Assembly (NCBI RefSeq): GCF_020524545.1
Contig: NZ_JAIVLG010000005.1
Coordinates: forward strand, 62,001 to 126,000
From: Microbacterium paraoxydans
GTDB taxonomy: Bacteria > Actinomycetota > Actinomycetes > Actinomycetales > Microbacteriaceae
Direction of reading: 5' to 3'
DNA length: 64,000 bases
Position 1 is the stretch's first letter; the number at the start of each line of letters is the position of its first letter. The notes beneath the pieces are model-generated. The model made no database searches. It was not told the DNA's origin and was given only the letters and a program-made list of their open reading frames with translations. Positions 1-9,277 of this stretch are shown in pieces. Made by a program: the position numbers and the translations under genes.

Positions 1-2067
1 GAGGCCCGTTTCCGCACGATCGAGGTGCGACCGGCGATCGCGACAGGGCTTCTCGTTTTCGAGACGCTCTCGGCGGCAATGACAGCCCTCCCCGACCTGA
101 CCCGACTCGGTCTCGCCACCATCGAGCTCCTGGATGCGGCGTCGCTTCGGGTCGCTCAGGGGCTGAGCGACGTTCCCTCCGCGATCGCCGAGATCGACGT
201 CCGGGGACACGCCGCGCTGCTGGTCGAGGTCCACGCCGCCGACACGGAGGCTCTCACGGCAGCGAGCGGGCTGGCGCAGACGCGCTTCGAGCAGCTTCCC
301 TTGGCCGTGCCCCCGCGCCTCACCACGGATGCGGGCGAGCGCGCCGCGCTGTGGCACGTGCGCAAGGGGCTCTACACCGCGGTCGCCGGAGCCCGCCCCT
401 CCGGCACCACGGCGCTGCTGGAAGACATCGTGGTGCCCGTCCCGCGCCTCCTCGCGACCTGCGAACGCCTGATCGAGCTGTTCGCCGAGCACGGCTATGA
501 GGGATCGGTCATCTTCGGTCATGCCAAGGACGGCAACGTCCACTTCCTGCTCAACGAACGCTTCGACGACCCCGACAGCGTCGCGCGCTACCGACGATTC
601 ACGGATGATCTGGTGGAGCTGGTCCTCGCCCAGCAGGGATCGCTCAAGGCCGAACACGGAACCGGCCGGATCATGGCCCCGTTCGTGCGCCGCCAGTACG
701 GCGATGAGCTCACCGACATGATGTGGGAGATCAAGGCGCTGCTCGACCCCGACGGCATCTTGAATCCCGGAGTCGTCCTGTCCGACGACCCTGAGTCGTA
801 CCTGTACGACCTCAAGCGGGTGCCGACGGTCGAGAACGAGGTCGACCGCTGCGTCGAGTGCGGCTACTGCGAACCGACCTGCCCGAGCAAGAGCATCACC
901 CTCACTCCCCGACAGCGCATCGTGATCCGTCGCGACATGGCGTGGGCCGAGGAACAGGGCGACACCGAGCTGCTGCGCGATCTGCAGAAGGACTACGACT
1001 ACGACGGCGTCCAGACCTGCGCAGTCGATGGCATGTGCGGCGTGGCCTGCCCCGTCGACATCAACACCGGTGATCTCGTGCGACGGCTTCGCGCGGAGCA
1101 GTCGAACGCCGTCGAAGGCGCGATGTGGGGTACTGCGGCCAAGCACTGGGGCACGGTCACGCGCGCCGGAGGAGTCGCGCTCACCGTCGCCGATGCCCTC
1201 CCTGCGCCGCTCGTGCGCGGGGTGACGCATCTCGGCCGCTCCCTCCTCGGCGCTGACACCGTGCCTCTGTACGACGGCGGGCTCCCCCGCGGCGGTTCGA
1301 AGCCGCCGCGCCCGGACTCCCCCGCCGATGCACAGGCCGTGTTCTTCGGCGCCTGCATCGGGACGATGTTCGGCGCAGAAGGGGCGGGCGAGGGGTCGCG
1401 GGATGCGCTCCGCGCGCTGCTGGACCGTGCGGGTATCGCCGTCGTGATGCCGGAGGAGAACGGCGGCCTCTGCTGCGGCACACCGTGGAAGTCGAAGGGT
1501 CACCTGGACGGATACGCCCTGATGTCGGACCGGGTGCTGGAGTCGCTGTGGGAGGCCAGCCGGCATGGGGAGCTCCCCGTGGTGTGCGACGCCGCGTCGT
1601 GCACCGAGGGCCTGGACGTGATGCTCGCGCAATCGGTCAAGAGGAACCCGCGCTACGCGGGGCTGCGGATCGAAGACGCCACGACGTTCGTGGCCCGCGA
1701 GGTGCTGCCGAAGGTCTCCGTGTCCGCCAAGCTCCCCACGGTGGCCGTGCATCCGACCTGTTCCACGACGGCGCTCGGGGCGACACAAGCGCTGACGGCG
1801 ATCGCCGGAGCCGTCGCGGACGATGTGTTCATCCCCGAAGGGTGGGGCTGCTGCGCTTTCGCCGGCGACCGCGGCATGCTGCATCCGGAGCTAACGGCCA
1901 GCGCCACCGCTCAGGAGTCAGCGGAGATCGCCGAGGCCGAGAGCGCGCGCGGTGACTTCGACGCGTTCGTCTCGGCGAACCGCACGTGCGAGATCGGGAT
2001 GACGCGCGCCACGGGTCGGCCCTACCGTCACGTGATCGAAGTCCTCGAGGAGCTCACCCGCCCGTAG
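1..2067 (+). CDS. FAD/Fe-S D-lactate dehydrogenase-like oxidoreductase, 5' truncated by window edge
   Basis: The reading frame is open from base 1, so the true start lies upstream; 688 residues are visible. The first ~270 residues match the C-terminal cap domain of FAD-linked oxidases (GHAKDGNVHF near residue 175, EHGTGRI near 218). A ferredoxin-like pair of cysteine clusters follows (CVECGYCEPTCP from residue ~284, CAVDGMCGVACP from ~340). Two CCG-type cysteine-rich motifs come last (GGLCCGTP near 489, WGCCAFAG near 616). This layout is that of fused GlcD/GlcF-like, Dld2-type D-lactate or 2-hydroxyacid dehydrogenases that feed electrons to the membrane. The missing N-terminus should hold the FAD-binding PCMH domain. 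The exact 2-hydroxyacid substrate cannot be told from sequence. A hairpin follows the stop. Confidence 0.85.
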   Translation, partial: EARFRTIEVRPAIATGLLVFETLSAAMTALPDLTRLGLATIELLDAASLRVAQGLSDVPSAIAEIDVRGHAALLVEVHAADTEALTAASGLAQTRFEQLPLAVPPRLTTDAGERAALWHVRKGLYTAVAGARPSGTTALLEDIVVPVPRLLATCERLIELFAEHGYEGSVIFGHAKDGNVHFLLNERFDDPDSVARYRRFTDDLVELVLAQQGSLKAEHGTGRIMAPFVRRQYGDELTDMMWEIKALLDPDGILNPGVVLSDDPESYLYDLKRVPTVENEVDRCVECGYCEPTCPSKSITLTPRQRIVIRRDMAWAEEQGDTELLRDLQKDYDYDGVQTCAVDGMCGVACPVDINTGDLVRRLRAEQSNAVEGAMWGTAAKHWGTVTRAGGVALTVADALPAPLVRGVTHLGRSLLGADTVPLYDGGLPRGGSKPPRPDSPADAQAVFFGACIGTMFGAEGAGEGSRDALRALLDRAGIAVVMPEENGGLCCGTPWKSKGHLDGYALMSDRVLESLWEASRHGELPVVCDAASCTEGLDVMLAQSVKRNPRYAGLRIEDATTFVAREVLPKVSVSAKLPTVAVHPTCSTTALGATQALTAIAGAVADDVFIPEGWGCCAFAGDRGMLHPELTASATAQESAEIAEAESARGDFDAFVSANRTCEIGMTRATGRPYRHVIEVLEELTRP

Positions 2068-2082
2068 CGGCGGATGAGCACA

Positions 2083-2121
2083 GCGAGGACCCTTCCGAAG
2101 CCACCCCGGGAGGGTCCTCGC
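2083..2121. terminator. Bidirectional terminator hairpin between convergent genes
   Basis: Eleven-base arms GCGAGGACCCT (2083-2093) and AGGGTCCTCGC (2111-2121) are perfectly complementary across a 17-nt loop. The hairpin lies between the stop codons of the oxidoreductase and the fucosidase. There is no clear T tract, which is usual for high-GC actinobacteria. Confidence 0.65.
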
Positions 2122-2142
2122 GTGGTCGCGATCCGGTCCGTC

Positions 2143-3483
2143 TCAGCCAGCGGACAGGACCGCGACGGCCTCCTCACGCAGGCCGGCCGGGATCACGGCG
2201 ACCGTGCTGTCGTCAGCGGACCGCTCGGCGACGGAGCCGTCGGCCCAACGCAGGTCGGAGCCCGTGAGCTCTGCGGGCAGATCGAGCGTGCCGAGACTCG
2301 GGTCGAGAGCGTGCACGTGCACGGTCGAGCCCGTGGTCGTGTAGCGCCGTGGCGCTCCGGTCCGCTCGCCCATTCGGATCCACGGACGGGTGCCGTAGAT
2401 CGCCTCGCCGTTCGTCTCGAGCCACGAGCCCAGCTCGCGCATCGCACGCCGCTGCAGGTCCGGGATCGAGCCGTCGGCCGACGGACCCACGTTGATGAGC
2501 AGGTTGCCGTTCTTCGCGACGACATCGACGAGCAGGCGGATCAGGGCCGCCCCCGACAGCGAATGACGCTCGTCCTCCGCCTGGTTGAATCCGAAGGAGT
2601 AACCCAGACCGCGCGTCGACTCCCACGGCTCGGGGATGATCTCCGGGATATCCGTGTACTCGCGCGTGAGGAAGCCGTGGTACGGCACGCCCCAACGGTC
2701 GTTGACGACGCCCTCCGGCACGGCCTCGAAGTAGCGCTCCAGCAGCGCGGCCACCGCGTAGTCGTCGCGCCCCTTGCCCCCGTCCGGCCACTCGATGTCG
2801 TTCCAGAGCACGTCGGGTGAGAAACGTTCGACCAGCTCGTCCAGCTGAGCTGCCGAGTACCGCGCGAAGTGGGCATCGTTGCGGCGGAAGCGGAACAGAT
2901 CGGTGTCGGACTCGATCGGCGGGAAGTCGCTCACATGCCAGTCGAGCGCGCCGGAGTAGTACACGCCGAACTTCGCGCCCGCGCGCCGGGTGGCGTCGTG
3001 GAACTCGGAGATCAGGTCACGGCGCGGCCCGCGGGCGACCGCGTTGAAGCCGGTGGTCTCCGTACCCCACAAGCAGAAGCCCTCGTGGTGCTTCGTGGTC
3101 GGGATGATGTACCTGGCCCCTGCGCCGACGAGCTCGCCGACGAAGGCATCCGCGTCGAACGCCGAGGCGTCCCACCGATCGGCGAGGTCCTCATACGATG
3201 TCCCCGGCCCGAACATGCGCTGATGACGCTCCCAGGTCGGACTCCCCGCGATCCGCACGGTGTTGCCGTACCACTCGGCGTACTGATGCCAGGCATATGC
3301 GTCCTCGGTCGGGATGTTCACTCCCTCGCCGTGCTGCACGGCCCACGCCGGCACGGAGTAGAGCCCCCAGTGCACGAAGAAGCCGAGCTTCGCATCGCGG
3401 TACCAGTCGGGCACGCTCTGCGTCGGGTACGTCGGAGCAACCGTGCCGAAGTCCGGTCCGGTGCGCTTCTCGAAGTTCATCAT
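2143..3483 (-). CDS. GH29 alpha-L-fucosidase
   Basis: This 446-residue protein hydrolyses alpha-L-fucosyl linkages by the retaining GH29 mechanism (family knowledge). Visible GH29 marks are KLGFFVHWGLYSVPAW at residues 32-47, TTKHHEGFCLW from ~129, and DVLWNDIEWP near 222-231, where the Asp of the WND motif is the expected nucleophile. No signal peptide is seen, so it should act in the cytoplasm on imported oligosaccharide. The ATG at 3483 overlaps the stop of the upstream M81 peptidase gene (ATGA), so the two are translationally coupled. It is the last gene of the six-gene transporter operon. The frame stays open upstream of 3483, but that part is antisense shadow of the peptidase gene. Confidence 0.9.
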   Translation of the reverse strand: MMNFEKRTGPDFGTVAPTYPTQSVPDWYRDAKLGFFVHWGLYSVPAWAVQHGEGVNIPTEDAYAWHQYAEWYGNTVRIAGSPTWERHQRMFGPGTSYEDLADRWDASAFDADAFVGELVGAGARYIIPTTKHHEGFCLWGTETTGFNAVARGPRRDLISEFHDATRRAGAKFGVYYSGALDWHVSDFPPIESDTDLFRFRRNDAHFARYSAAQLDELVERFSPDVLWNDIEWPDGGKGRDDYAVAALLERYFEAVPEGVVNDRWGVPYHGFLTREYTDIPEIIPEPWESTRGLGYSFGFNQAEDERHSLSGAALIRLLVDVVAKNGNLLINVGPSADGSIPDLQRRAMRELGSWLETNGEAIYGTRPWIRMGERTGAPRRYTTTGSTVHVHALDPSLGTLDLPAELTGSDLRWADGSVAERSADDSTVAVIPAGLREEAVAVLSAG

Positions 3484-5057
3484 GTGTTCGGCTCCTCTGC
3501 GGCTCCGCGGCGGACGACCACGGCTTTCAGATCGGGGTTCCCGTCGGGGTCGAAGGGGTAGACACCGGGACGCAGGCGGTGGTGCCCCAGGCGGAGGAGG
3601 TCCTGGTCGACACCCCCGGGAGTCAGCGCGAGGGTCCACCCCTCGGCGAGCTCGTACAACTCGGGCTCGAGGTAGCCGATCTTCACCACGACGATGTCCG
3701 CGGTCGTCGGCTCCAGCCCCAGCATTCGGAAGTCGGAGAGGAGATGGAACGGCTTGCGCCGCTCGGTGATGATGGCGTGCAGCCCGCCCGCAGCGATGAC
3801 GACCTGCGTGCCTGCGTCCGGATCGCCTTCGGTGATCGAGAACACGGTCCCGGTGATCGTCACCGGGCCGTGCGGCCCGGCGTCGACCCCTGCCCCGGCG
3901 TCCAGGGTCACCGTGGCACCGACTCCGGCATCGACCGCCCGAGCGACGGCCTCGCGGTCGAAGATCGATGCGACCAGGGTCGTGCGGCTGCCGTCGGTGA
4001 GTTCCGCACGGTCGAGCAGGTGCGCGAGAGTCCATGTCACATCGCCGGCCCCGCCCGCCGTCGGGTTGTCCCCCGAGTCCGAGATCAGATACGGGTGAGG
4101 TGCTCCGGGGGCGAGCGCTTTCTCGAGCGCCTCATCCAACGAGCCCGTCTCGGCGACGAACACGAAGTCCTCGCGAGCATCCCAGAACATGCCGGCGACA
4201 CGCTCGGCCTCACGCACGATCAGCGCGCGATCGTCACCGGTGACCACGACGTACGCCTGACAACGGGGCTCATCAGCCCACGCGTAGCCGATCCAGACCG
4301 AGGCATCGACGACTCCCGGAAGAGCCTCGATCTCGGGCAGCTGAGCGTAGATGCTGCGCGCGGGCTCCAGCCGCGTGCTCGTCTTCTCACCGGGGAGCAG
4401 GACCGGGACGGGCACCCACGCCACGAAGGGCCTACGACTCAGTGGATCGGCACCGTGCGGCCCGCGCAGTCGGGCGAGGAGGTTCCAGACCGCGCGCTCC
4501 TTGGTGTTCATCCAGTCCTCGTGCGGTGCCATCCGGTAGCACGTGAGCAGATCGACCGCGTCTCGCAGGACCTCGGAGACGTTGCCGTGCAGATCCATCG
4601 ACGTCGAGACGAGCGTGTCCGGCCCCAGTGCCTCCCGCACCGCGAGCGCGAGGTCGCCTTCGGCGTCGTCCAACCCGACGACGCTCATCGCACCGTGGAT
4701 GTCGAAGAAGAAGCCGTCGAAGGGACCGTGTTCGCGGATCCCCTCGACGATGGCATCCTTCATCCGTCGGTAGGTCTCGGGCGCGACGGCACCACCGGGC
4801 AGCGAGCGACCATGCGTGAGCGGCACCCACACGGCGGCCGCAGCGAGCTCACGTCCGTCGCCGAGGAACGGGTAGTAGCCGCGCAGCGCCTCGCCGGTGC
4901 GGACCGTGAAGGCCTCGTCCCCCGAGACATGCGGGGAGAAGGTGCTCGATTCGATGGATATACCGGCGATACCGATGCGAGGCTGCGCGAGCCCCCCGTC
5001 GGTGACGGTCGGAAGCGGTCCCATCCAGATCTCGTGGGCTTCGGGACGTGCGGTCAC
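3480..5057 (-). CDS. M81 family metallopeptidase (MlrC-like)
   Basis: A 525-residue protein of the M81/MlrC family, zinc hydrolases named for the microcystin-degrading enzyme; most members have unknown substrates. Family marks visible here are FFFDIHGAMSV (about residue 122), SMDLHGNVSE (about 155) and ISDSGDNPTAGGAGD (about 320), which include His/Asp residues expected to bind metal. The chosen GTG at 5057 has an AAGGAG Shine-Dalgarno 8 nt upstream. The gene sits between a ROK kinase and a fucosidase in a carbohydrate ABC operon, so its natural substrate may be an amide or peptide bond in a glycoconjugate (inference). No signal peptide is seen. Confidence 0.82.
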   Translation of the reverse strand: MTARPEAHEIWMGPLPTVTDGGLAQPRIGIAGISIESSTFSPHVSGDEAFTVRTGEALRGYYPFLGDGRELAAAAVWVPLTHGRSLPGGAVAPETYRRMKDAIVEGIREHGPFDGFFFDIHGAMSVVGLDDAEGDLALAVREALGPDTLVSTSMDLHGNVSEVLRDAVDLLTCYRMAPHEDWMNTKERAVWNLLARLRGPHGADPLSRRPFVAWVPVPVLLPGEKTSTRLEPARSIYAQLPEIEALPGVVDASVWIGYAWADEPRCQAYVVVTGDDRALIVREAERVAGMFWDAREDFVFVAETGSLDEALEKALAPGAPHPYLISDSGDNPTAGGAGDVTWTLAHLLDRAELTDGSRTTLVASIFDREAVARAVDAGVGATVTLDAGAGVDAGPHGPVTITGTVFSITEGDPDAGTQVVIAAGGLHAIITERRKPFHLLSDFRMLGLEPTTADIVVVKIGYLEPELYELAEGWTLALTPGGVDQDLLRLGHHRLRPGVYPFDPDGNPDLKAVVVRRGAAEEPNT

Positions 5058-5091
5058 GTGATGTGCTCCTTGTCGGTGCGAGAGGTCGGGC

Positions 5092-6066
5092 TCACTGTGC
5101 TCCCACCGGCACCAGGGCTCGGCGGGCTGTCTCGATGGCGCCGAGGGCGACGGCATCGGAACCGAGGACGGCGGGGACGATGCGCAACGGGATGCCCGAC
5201 ACCGGAGAGTCCGTGCGCAGGGTACGCGAGATCGCGGGCTCCAGGAGATCCCAGGCCGTGGCCACGCCTCCCCCGACGATGGCGCACGGCAGGTCGAGGA
5301 TCGTCGCTGCGCTGGCGCAGGCGAGGGCGAGGGCGCGGCCGGCAGCGTCGAACACCGCGATCGCCTGGGCATCGCCCCCTCGTGCGCGATCCGCGACAGC
5401 CCTCGCGTCCAGCACGGTGTCCCCGGTGCGCTCCTGGTAACGCATCGCGATCGAGGTGCCGGAAGCCAGCGTCTCGAGATGTCCGACCTGCCCGCACGTG
5501 CAGACCAGTTCGCTGTAACCGGGCGTGTGCCCGATCTCGCCTGCGGCACCGTGTGGTCCGTGATGGAGATCACCGTCGATGAGAAGCGCGCCTCCGACCC
5601 CGGTGCCGAGCATCACGCCCAGAACATCGCGGTCCTCTCGGCCGGCGGCGGCAGCCTCGCCGAGGAGGAACGCGTTCACGTCGTTCTCCACGCGCACCGG
5701 TACTCCCAGACGTGCTTCGAGTTCATCGGCGAGCGGGAAGCCCGCCCACCCGACGAAGGTCGCCGATGCCGCACGGATCGTACCGCTCTCATGGTCGATG
5801 ACTCCGGCCGCGCCCACGCCGGCTGCGGCGAGCGAGACTCCGGCCTCGGCGGCCAAGGAGGCGGCCAGGCCCGCTGCCGCGTCGGCCATCGCTGCACCGC
5901 CTTCTGCCGCGGGGGCGCCGACGCTCCCCCGTGCCAGCACGGTGCCCTCTCCGGTCACCAGGAGCGCGGCGATCTTGGTACCGCCGATGTCGATACCGAC
6001 GACTCCCGAGTCGGGCGGGCTCGAACGGGTGCGGGGCACGGTGGTCCCCTGTTCCTGCGCGATCAT
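5092..6066 (-). CDS. ROK family sugar kinase
   Basis: A 324-residue ROK-fold kinase, expected to phosphorylate a hexose or N-acyl hexosamine with ATP. The N-terminal phosphate loop is GVVGIDIGGTK (residues ~20-30) and the catalytic region contains ENDVNAF. There is no N-terminal DNA-binding domain, which separates it from the ROK regulator at 9376. The usual zinc motif CxCGxxGCxE reads CTCGQVGHLE (about residue 190), with His in place of the third Cys. It starts 2 nt after the stop of the upstream permease gene, so it belongs to the same operon and likely phosphorylates the sugar released from the imported substrate. Sugar specificity cannot be read from sequence. Confidence 0.85.
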   Translation of the reverse strand: MIAQEQGTTVPRTRSSPPDSGVVGIDIGGTKIAALLVTGEGTVLARGSVGAPAAEGGAAMADAAAGLAASLAAEAGVSLAAAGVGAAGVIDHESGTIRAASATFVGWAGFPLADELEARLGVPVRVENDVNAFLLGEAAAAGREDRDVLGVMLGTGVGGALLIDGDLHHGPHGAAGEIGHTPGYSELVCTCGQVGHLETLASGTSIAMRYQERTGDTVLDARAVADRARGGDAQAIAVFDAAGRALALACASAATILDLPCAIVGGGVATAWDLLEPAISRTLRTDSPVSGIPLRIVPAVLGSDAVALGAIETARRALVPVGAQ

Positions 6067-6068
6067 GC

Positions 6069-6977
6069 TCAGCGGCCGCCCAGTCCTGCCATCGCGATGC
6101 CCTTGACGAGGTGCTTCTGCAGCACGATCACGAGAATCGTCGTTGGCACCATCGAGATGATCGCCGCGGCCATCTGCAGGTCCCACCGTGTGCCGGTGAG
6201 TCCGGCGAAGCTCGCGAGCCCCACGGGAAGGGTGCCGTGGGCGTTGTAGTCGACCGTCACGATGAGCGGCCACAGGTAGCTGTTCCAGAACGAGAGGAAG
6301 GTGAACACGGCGAGCACAGCGACCGCCGATTTCGACAGCGGCAGGATGATCTGCAGGAACGAGCGCACGGGCCCGGCACCGTCGACGCGTGCGGCCTCCT
6401 CCAGCTCGTAGGGGATCCCGCGGAAGAACTGCCGCATCAGGAACGTGCCGAACGCGCCGAATGCGAACGGAAGCACGAGGGCCTGATACGTGTCGACCCA
6501 GTTGAACCACTGCATCACCTGGAACATTGGGATCACGAGCACTTCGGCGGGAACCATGAGCGTGGCGAGGAACAGCACGAAGACAGCGTCCCGCCCCTTC
6601 CAGCGCAACCTCCCGAACGCGTACCCGGCCGTGGTCGACACGATCAGCACGACGAGCGTGCCAAGGATCGCGACGATGAACGAGTTCATGATGTAGGTCA
6701 GGAACGGACCGTAGGCGAAGACATCGACGAAGTTGCTCCACCGCAGCTCCGACCCCACCAGGGTCGGCGGCATCGAGAACATCTCCGAGTTCGGCTTGAG
6801 CGCCGAGAAGAACGCGTAGACCAGCGGCGAGATGAAGATCAGCGCGGCGACATAGATCGCGATGTGCGCGAGGATCAGCCGTACGCGGGCTCCCGGTGTG
6901 CTGGCGGCACCACGTGCGCGCTCGCGCTCCGTGCGGCCGGCACGACCTGTGGGGCGGACGAGGGTCTCAGTGCTCAT
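6069..6977 (-). CDS. Carbohydrate ABC transporter permease (MalG-type)
   Basis: A 302-residue inner-membrane permease with about six hydrophobic segments after a ~35-residue charged cytoplasmic N-terminus. The cytoplasmic EAA loop that contacts the ATPase is visible as EEAARVDGAGPVRSF near residue 190. This is the CUT1 (MalG) partner of the permease encoded just upstream, and the two reading frames overlap by 11 nt. No ATP-binding subunit is encoded in the operon. As in many actinobacteria, a shared MsiK-type ATPase elsewhere probably energises the system (inference). The imported solute is likely a fucose-bearing or related glycan, judging from the downstream enzymes. Confidence 0.9.
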   Translation of the reverse strand: MSTETLVRPTGRAGRTERERARGAASTPGARVRLILAHIAIYVAALIFISPLVYAFFSALKPNSEMFSMPPTLVGSELRWSNFVDVFAYGPFLTYIMNSFIVAILGTLVVLIVSTTAGYAFGRLRWKGRDAVFVLFLATLMVPAEVLVIPMFQVMQWFNWVDTYQALVLPFAFGAFGTFLMRQFFRGIPYELEEAARVDGAGPVRSFLQIILPLSKSAVAVLAVFTFLSFWNSYLWPLIVTVDYNAHGTLPVGLASFAGLTGTRWDLQMAAAIISMVPTTILVIVLQKHLVKGIAMAGLGGR

Positions 6978-7872
6978 AGTGCACCCACTTCTTCTGCGCG
7001 GCGAACTGGATCCCGGTGATCGCGATGATGATCGCGAAGAGGATCCACGCTGCCGCGGCGGCGAGGCCGAGGTCGCCGAACGTGAACCCCTGCTCCCAGA
7101 TGTACATGACGAGCGGTTTGGTGGCGTTGCCGGGACCGCCGCCGGTGAGCATCTGCGGCTGCACGAACACCTGCAGGGACGTGATCATCGTCATGATCGT
7201 GGCGAAGAAGATCGAGGGCGAGATCATCGGGATGATGATGCTCCACACGCGTCGGAGCCCTCGGGCGCCATCGATGCTGGCTGCTTCGAGAACGCTCTCG
7301 GGGAGCTGCTCGAGAGCAGCCGAGAAGATCAGCATGTTGTAGCCGAGCCCCTGCCAGACGCTCATCACGACGACCATGATCATCGCCCACGACGGGTCGG
7401 CCAGGAAGTTCGGCAGCTCGATGCCGAACCACGTCTGCGAGAGGCCGTTGAACAACCCCTGCGGCTGCAGCATCATCTTCCACACCAGCACGTTCGCGAC
7501 CATCGGGGTCACGACCGGGATGAAGAAGAGGACGCGCAGGGCACCTCGACCGCGGATCCGCGATCCGAGGCCGAGAGCGAGCACGAGCGAGAGAGCGACG
7601 CTCAACGGCACGTACAGCAGCGTGTACACCGCCGAGTTGCGCAGCGCGGGCCAGAAGTCCGGGCTGCTGGTGAACAGCTTGACGTAGTTGTCCACCCCGT
7701 TGAAGCTCCGCTCGCCGAAGGTCGGCCAGTCGAAGACGCTCATCACGATCGAAAGGCCCACGGGCACGATCGTGAACAGGGCGAGCCCGATCAGGGCGGG
7801 GCTTGCGAACCCCAGCGCCTGACCGGCCTCGACCTTGGCGAGCGATCGTCGACGTCTCGTCGTGATCGTCAT
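6967..7872 (-). CDS. Carbohydrate ABC transporter permease (MalF-type)
   Basis: A 301-residue CUT1 permease of the MalF class. It has a hydrophobic segment after ~20 residues, a typical YTLLYVPLSVALSL membrane span, and the EAA loop LEAASIDGARGLRRV near residue 195. It pairs with the MalG-type protein whose start lies inside its 3' end. A 42-nt gap separates it from the solute-binding-protein gene upstream, consistent with one transcript that starts before 9174 and runs down to the fucosidase. Confidence 0.9.
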   Translation of the reverse strand: MTITTRRRRSLAKVEAGQALGFASPALIGLALFTIVPVGLSIVMSVFDWPTFGERSFNGVDNYVKLFTSSPDFWPALRNSAVYTLLYVPLSVALSLVLALGLGSRIRGRGALRVLFFIPVVTPMVANVLVWKMMLQPQGLFNGLSQTWFGIELPNFLADPSWAMIMVVVMSVWQGLGYNMLIFSAALEQLPESVLEAASIDGARGLRRVWSIIIPMISPSIFFATIMTMITSLQVFVQPQMLTGGGPGNATKPLVMYIWEQGFTFGDLGLAAAAAWILFAIIIAITGIQFAAQKKWVHYEH

Positions 7873-7914
7873 CTCATATTTCTTTCTTCGTTACAGCTGA
7901 CGGCCGGAGCCGGA

Positions 7915-9174
7915 TCACTCGCCGAACTGGGCCTGGGCGTTCGACAGCAGCTCTTCCATCGTCATCTGACCGTTGTAGACACTGACGAGATTGGGCTGGA
8001 TGTAGCTGTCGAGCTTCTGCCAGTTCTTGGTCATGTAGAGCGGGACGGTGTCACCGAACGCGGCCTCGAACACCGACTGCACCTGGTCGCGGTACTGCTC
8101 GTCGATGGACTCGAAGTACAGCGGCTGCGACGACGTGCGTGCCGGGTACGAGCGACCGGACGACGCGATGTAGTCCTGCGCGTCCTCACCGAGCAGCGAG
8201 CCCATGACCTTGAGAGCCGCCTCCGGGTTCTCGCAGTTCGACGAGATGCCGTACCCGGAGCCGAGGATCGGGCCGGGGTTGCCGTCGACGCCGGCCGGCA
8301 GCGGGACCATGCCGGCGGCGAAGCCGGACTCGTTGTTCAGGTAGCTGACGGCGTTCCACGTGCCGTCGACCGCCATGGCGGCGTTGCCACCGGTGTACTG
8401 GTTCTCGCCCCAGCCGGTGTCGGAGGCGGACGCCACGGGAGCGGCGACCTTCTTCTCCGTCACGAGCTCGGCGTACCAGGTGGATGCATCCACGAAGGCC
8501 TCGTCGTCGATGTGCAGCGTGCCGTCTTCAGCCGCGGGCTGCGTCGCGGAGTAGGCGATCGGCATCGACATCCACTGATAGCCTCCCATGCCCATACCGA
8601 AGCCGTACTTGCCGTCCTTCGTCGCGTCGGCGGCGATGGCGTCGAAGTCGTCGAACGTCCACCCGATCTCCGGCGTCGCAGCGCCGCCAGCCGTGAGCAT
8701 GTCCTGGTTGTAGTAGACGAGCATCGTGGCCACGTCGAACGGAACGCCGTAGACCTTGCCCTCGAAGCTGAGGATGCCGTCGGCGCTCGGGTTGAAGTCC
8801 GCCCAGTCGATGCCGGCCGTCTTGAGGTCGGCGTCGCTCAGCTCACGGAAAGCGCCGGTGTACCCACCCAGCTGCGCACCGCTCATGCCGGTGACGCAGG
8901 CCATGTTGCCGCTGGCCATGTTCGTGGTCAGCTTGGTGAAGAAGTCGCTCCACGGCGACGTCTGCAGCTTGATCTTGATGTCGGGGTTCTGCTCCTGGGC
9001 GAACGCGACCTGCGCCTCGAGGGCATCCACATCGGACTCGCTGCCTGCCCACATGTCGACGACGATCGTGTCGCCGTCGGCCGAACCGCCGTTGCCGCTG
9101 CTGCTCGCGCAGCCGGTCATCGCGACTGCGACGCCGGTGACGGCGACGACAGCCCCTACACGCAACTTCTTCAT
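7915..9174 (-). CDS. Sugar ABC transporter solute-binding lipoprotein
   Basis: A 419-residue extracytoplasmic binding protein. Residues 1-22 are a lipoprotein signal: positive KKLR, a hydrophobic core and a Cys in AMTGCASSS. This should anchor the mature protein to the outer face of the membrane. The rest has the type 1 bacterial extracellular solute-binding protein look ([19 protein letters not shown] near the N-terminus, then the [19 protein letters not shown] hinge-type segment). It is the first gene of the operon; expression probably responds to the inverted repeats directly upstream (9195-9290). The start codon has a GGAGGCATTCA leader. Confidence 0.92.
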   Translation of the reverse strand: MKKLRVGAVVAVTGVAVAMTGCASSSGNGGSADGDTIVVDMWAGSESDVDALEAQVAFAQEQNPDIKIKLQTSPWSDFFTKLTTNMASGNMACVTGMSGAQLGGYTGAFRELSDADLKTAGIDWADFNPSADGILSFEGKVYGVPFDVATMLVYYNQDMLTAGGAATPEIGWTFDDFDAIAADATKDGKYGFGMGMGGYQWMSMPIAYSATQPAAEDGTLHIDDEAFVDASTWYAELVTEKKVAAPVASASDTGWGENQYTGGNAAMAVDGTWNAVSYLNNESGFAAGMVPLPAGVDGNPGPILGSGYGISSNCENPEAALKVMGSLLGEDAQDYIASSGRSYPARTSSQPLYFESIDEQYRDQVQSVFEAAFGDTVPLYMTKNWQKLDSYIQPNLVSVYNGQMTMEELLSNAQAQFGE

Positions 9175-9194
9175 TGAATGCCTCCTGGAAGGGA

Positions 9195-9226
9195 ACTAGT
9201 TATTTCGCGGGTCGAAATAACCTAGT
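9195..9226. promoter_or_regulatory. Inverted repeat, candidate ROK-regulator operator
   Basis: TTATTTCG (9200-9207) and CGAAATAA (9213-9220) are perfect 8-base arms around CGGGT. The symmetry continues outward as ACTAG/CTAGT with one extra base. It is AT-rich in a GC-rich genome and sits 21-52 nt before the binding-protein start. ROK repressors such as NagC and XylR bind TTT/AAA-type dyads, so the adjacent ROK regulator is the obvious candidate binder. Confidence 0.6.
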
Positions 9227-9234
9227 AGGATTTC

Positions 9235-9256
9235 GTATGAAGTTACCGTTTCATAC
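9235..9256. promoter_or_regulatory. Second inverted repeat in the divergent regulatory region
   Basis: GTATGAA (9235-9241) and TTCATAC (9250-9256) form perfect 7-base arms with an 8-nt spacer. It lies between the candidate ROK operator and the ACATC/GATGT site. It could be another protein-binding site; no binder can be named. Confidence 0.45.
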
Positions 9257-9277
9257 TTCACGAGAGGCCGCAAGCTG

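Noticed and set aside
3484-4035. N-terminal extension of the fucosidase frame up to 4035
   Set aside because: The extra 184 codons are low-complexity Arg-rich sequence antiparallel in frame to the M81 gene; the ATG at 3483 with the ATGA overlap is the natural start.
6067-6741. N-terminal extension of the ROK kinase frame
   Set aside because: It runs through the MalG-type permease in another frame and has no ROK or membrane features; MIAQEQG at 6066 begins directly after the permease stop.
6862-9177. 771-codon plus-strand frame opposite the ABC transporter genes
   Set aside because: Antisense shadow. Composition is Arg/Asp/Glu/His-rich and it crosses three well-recognised genes and their junctions.
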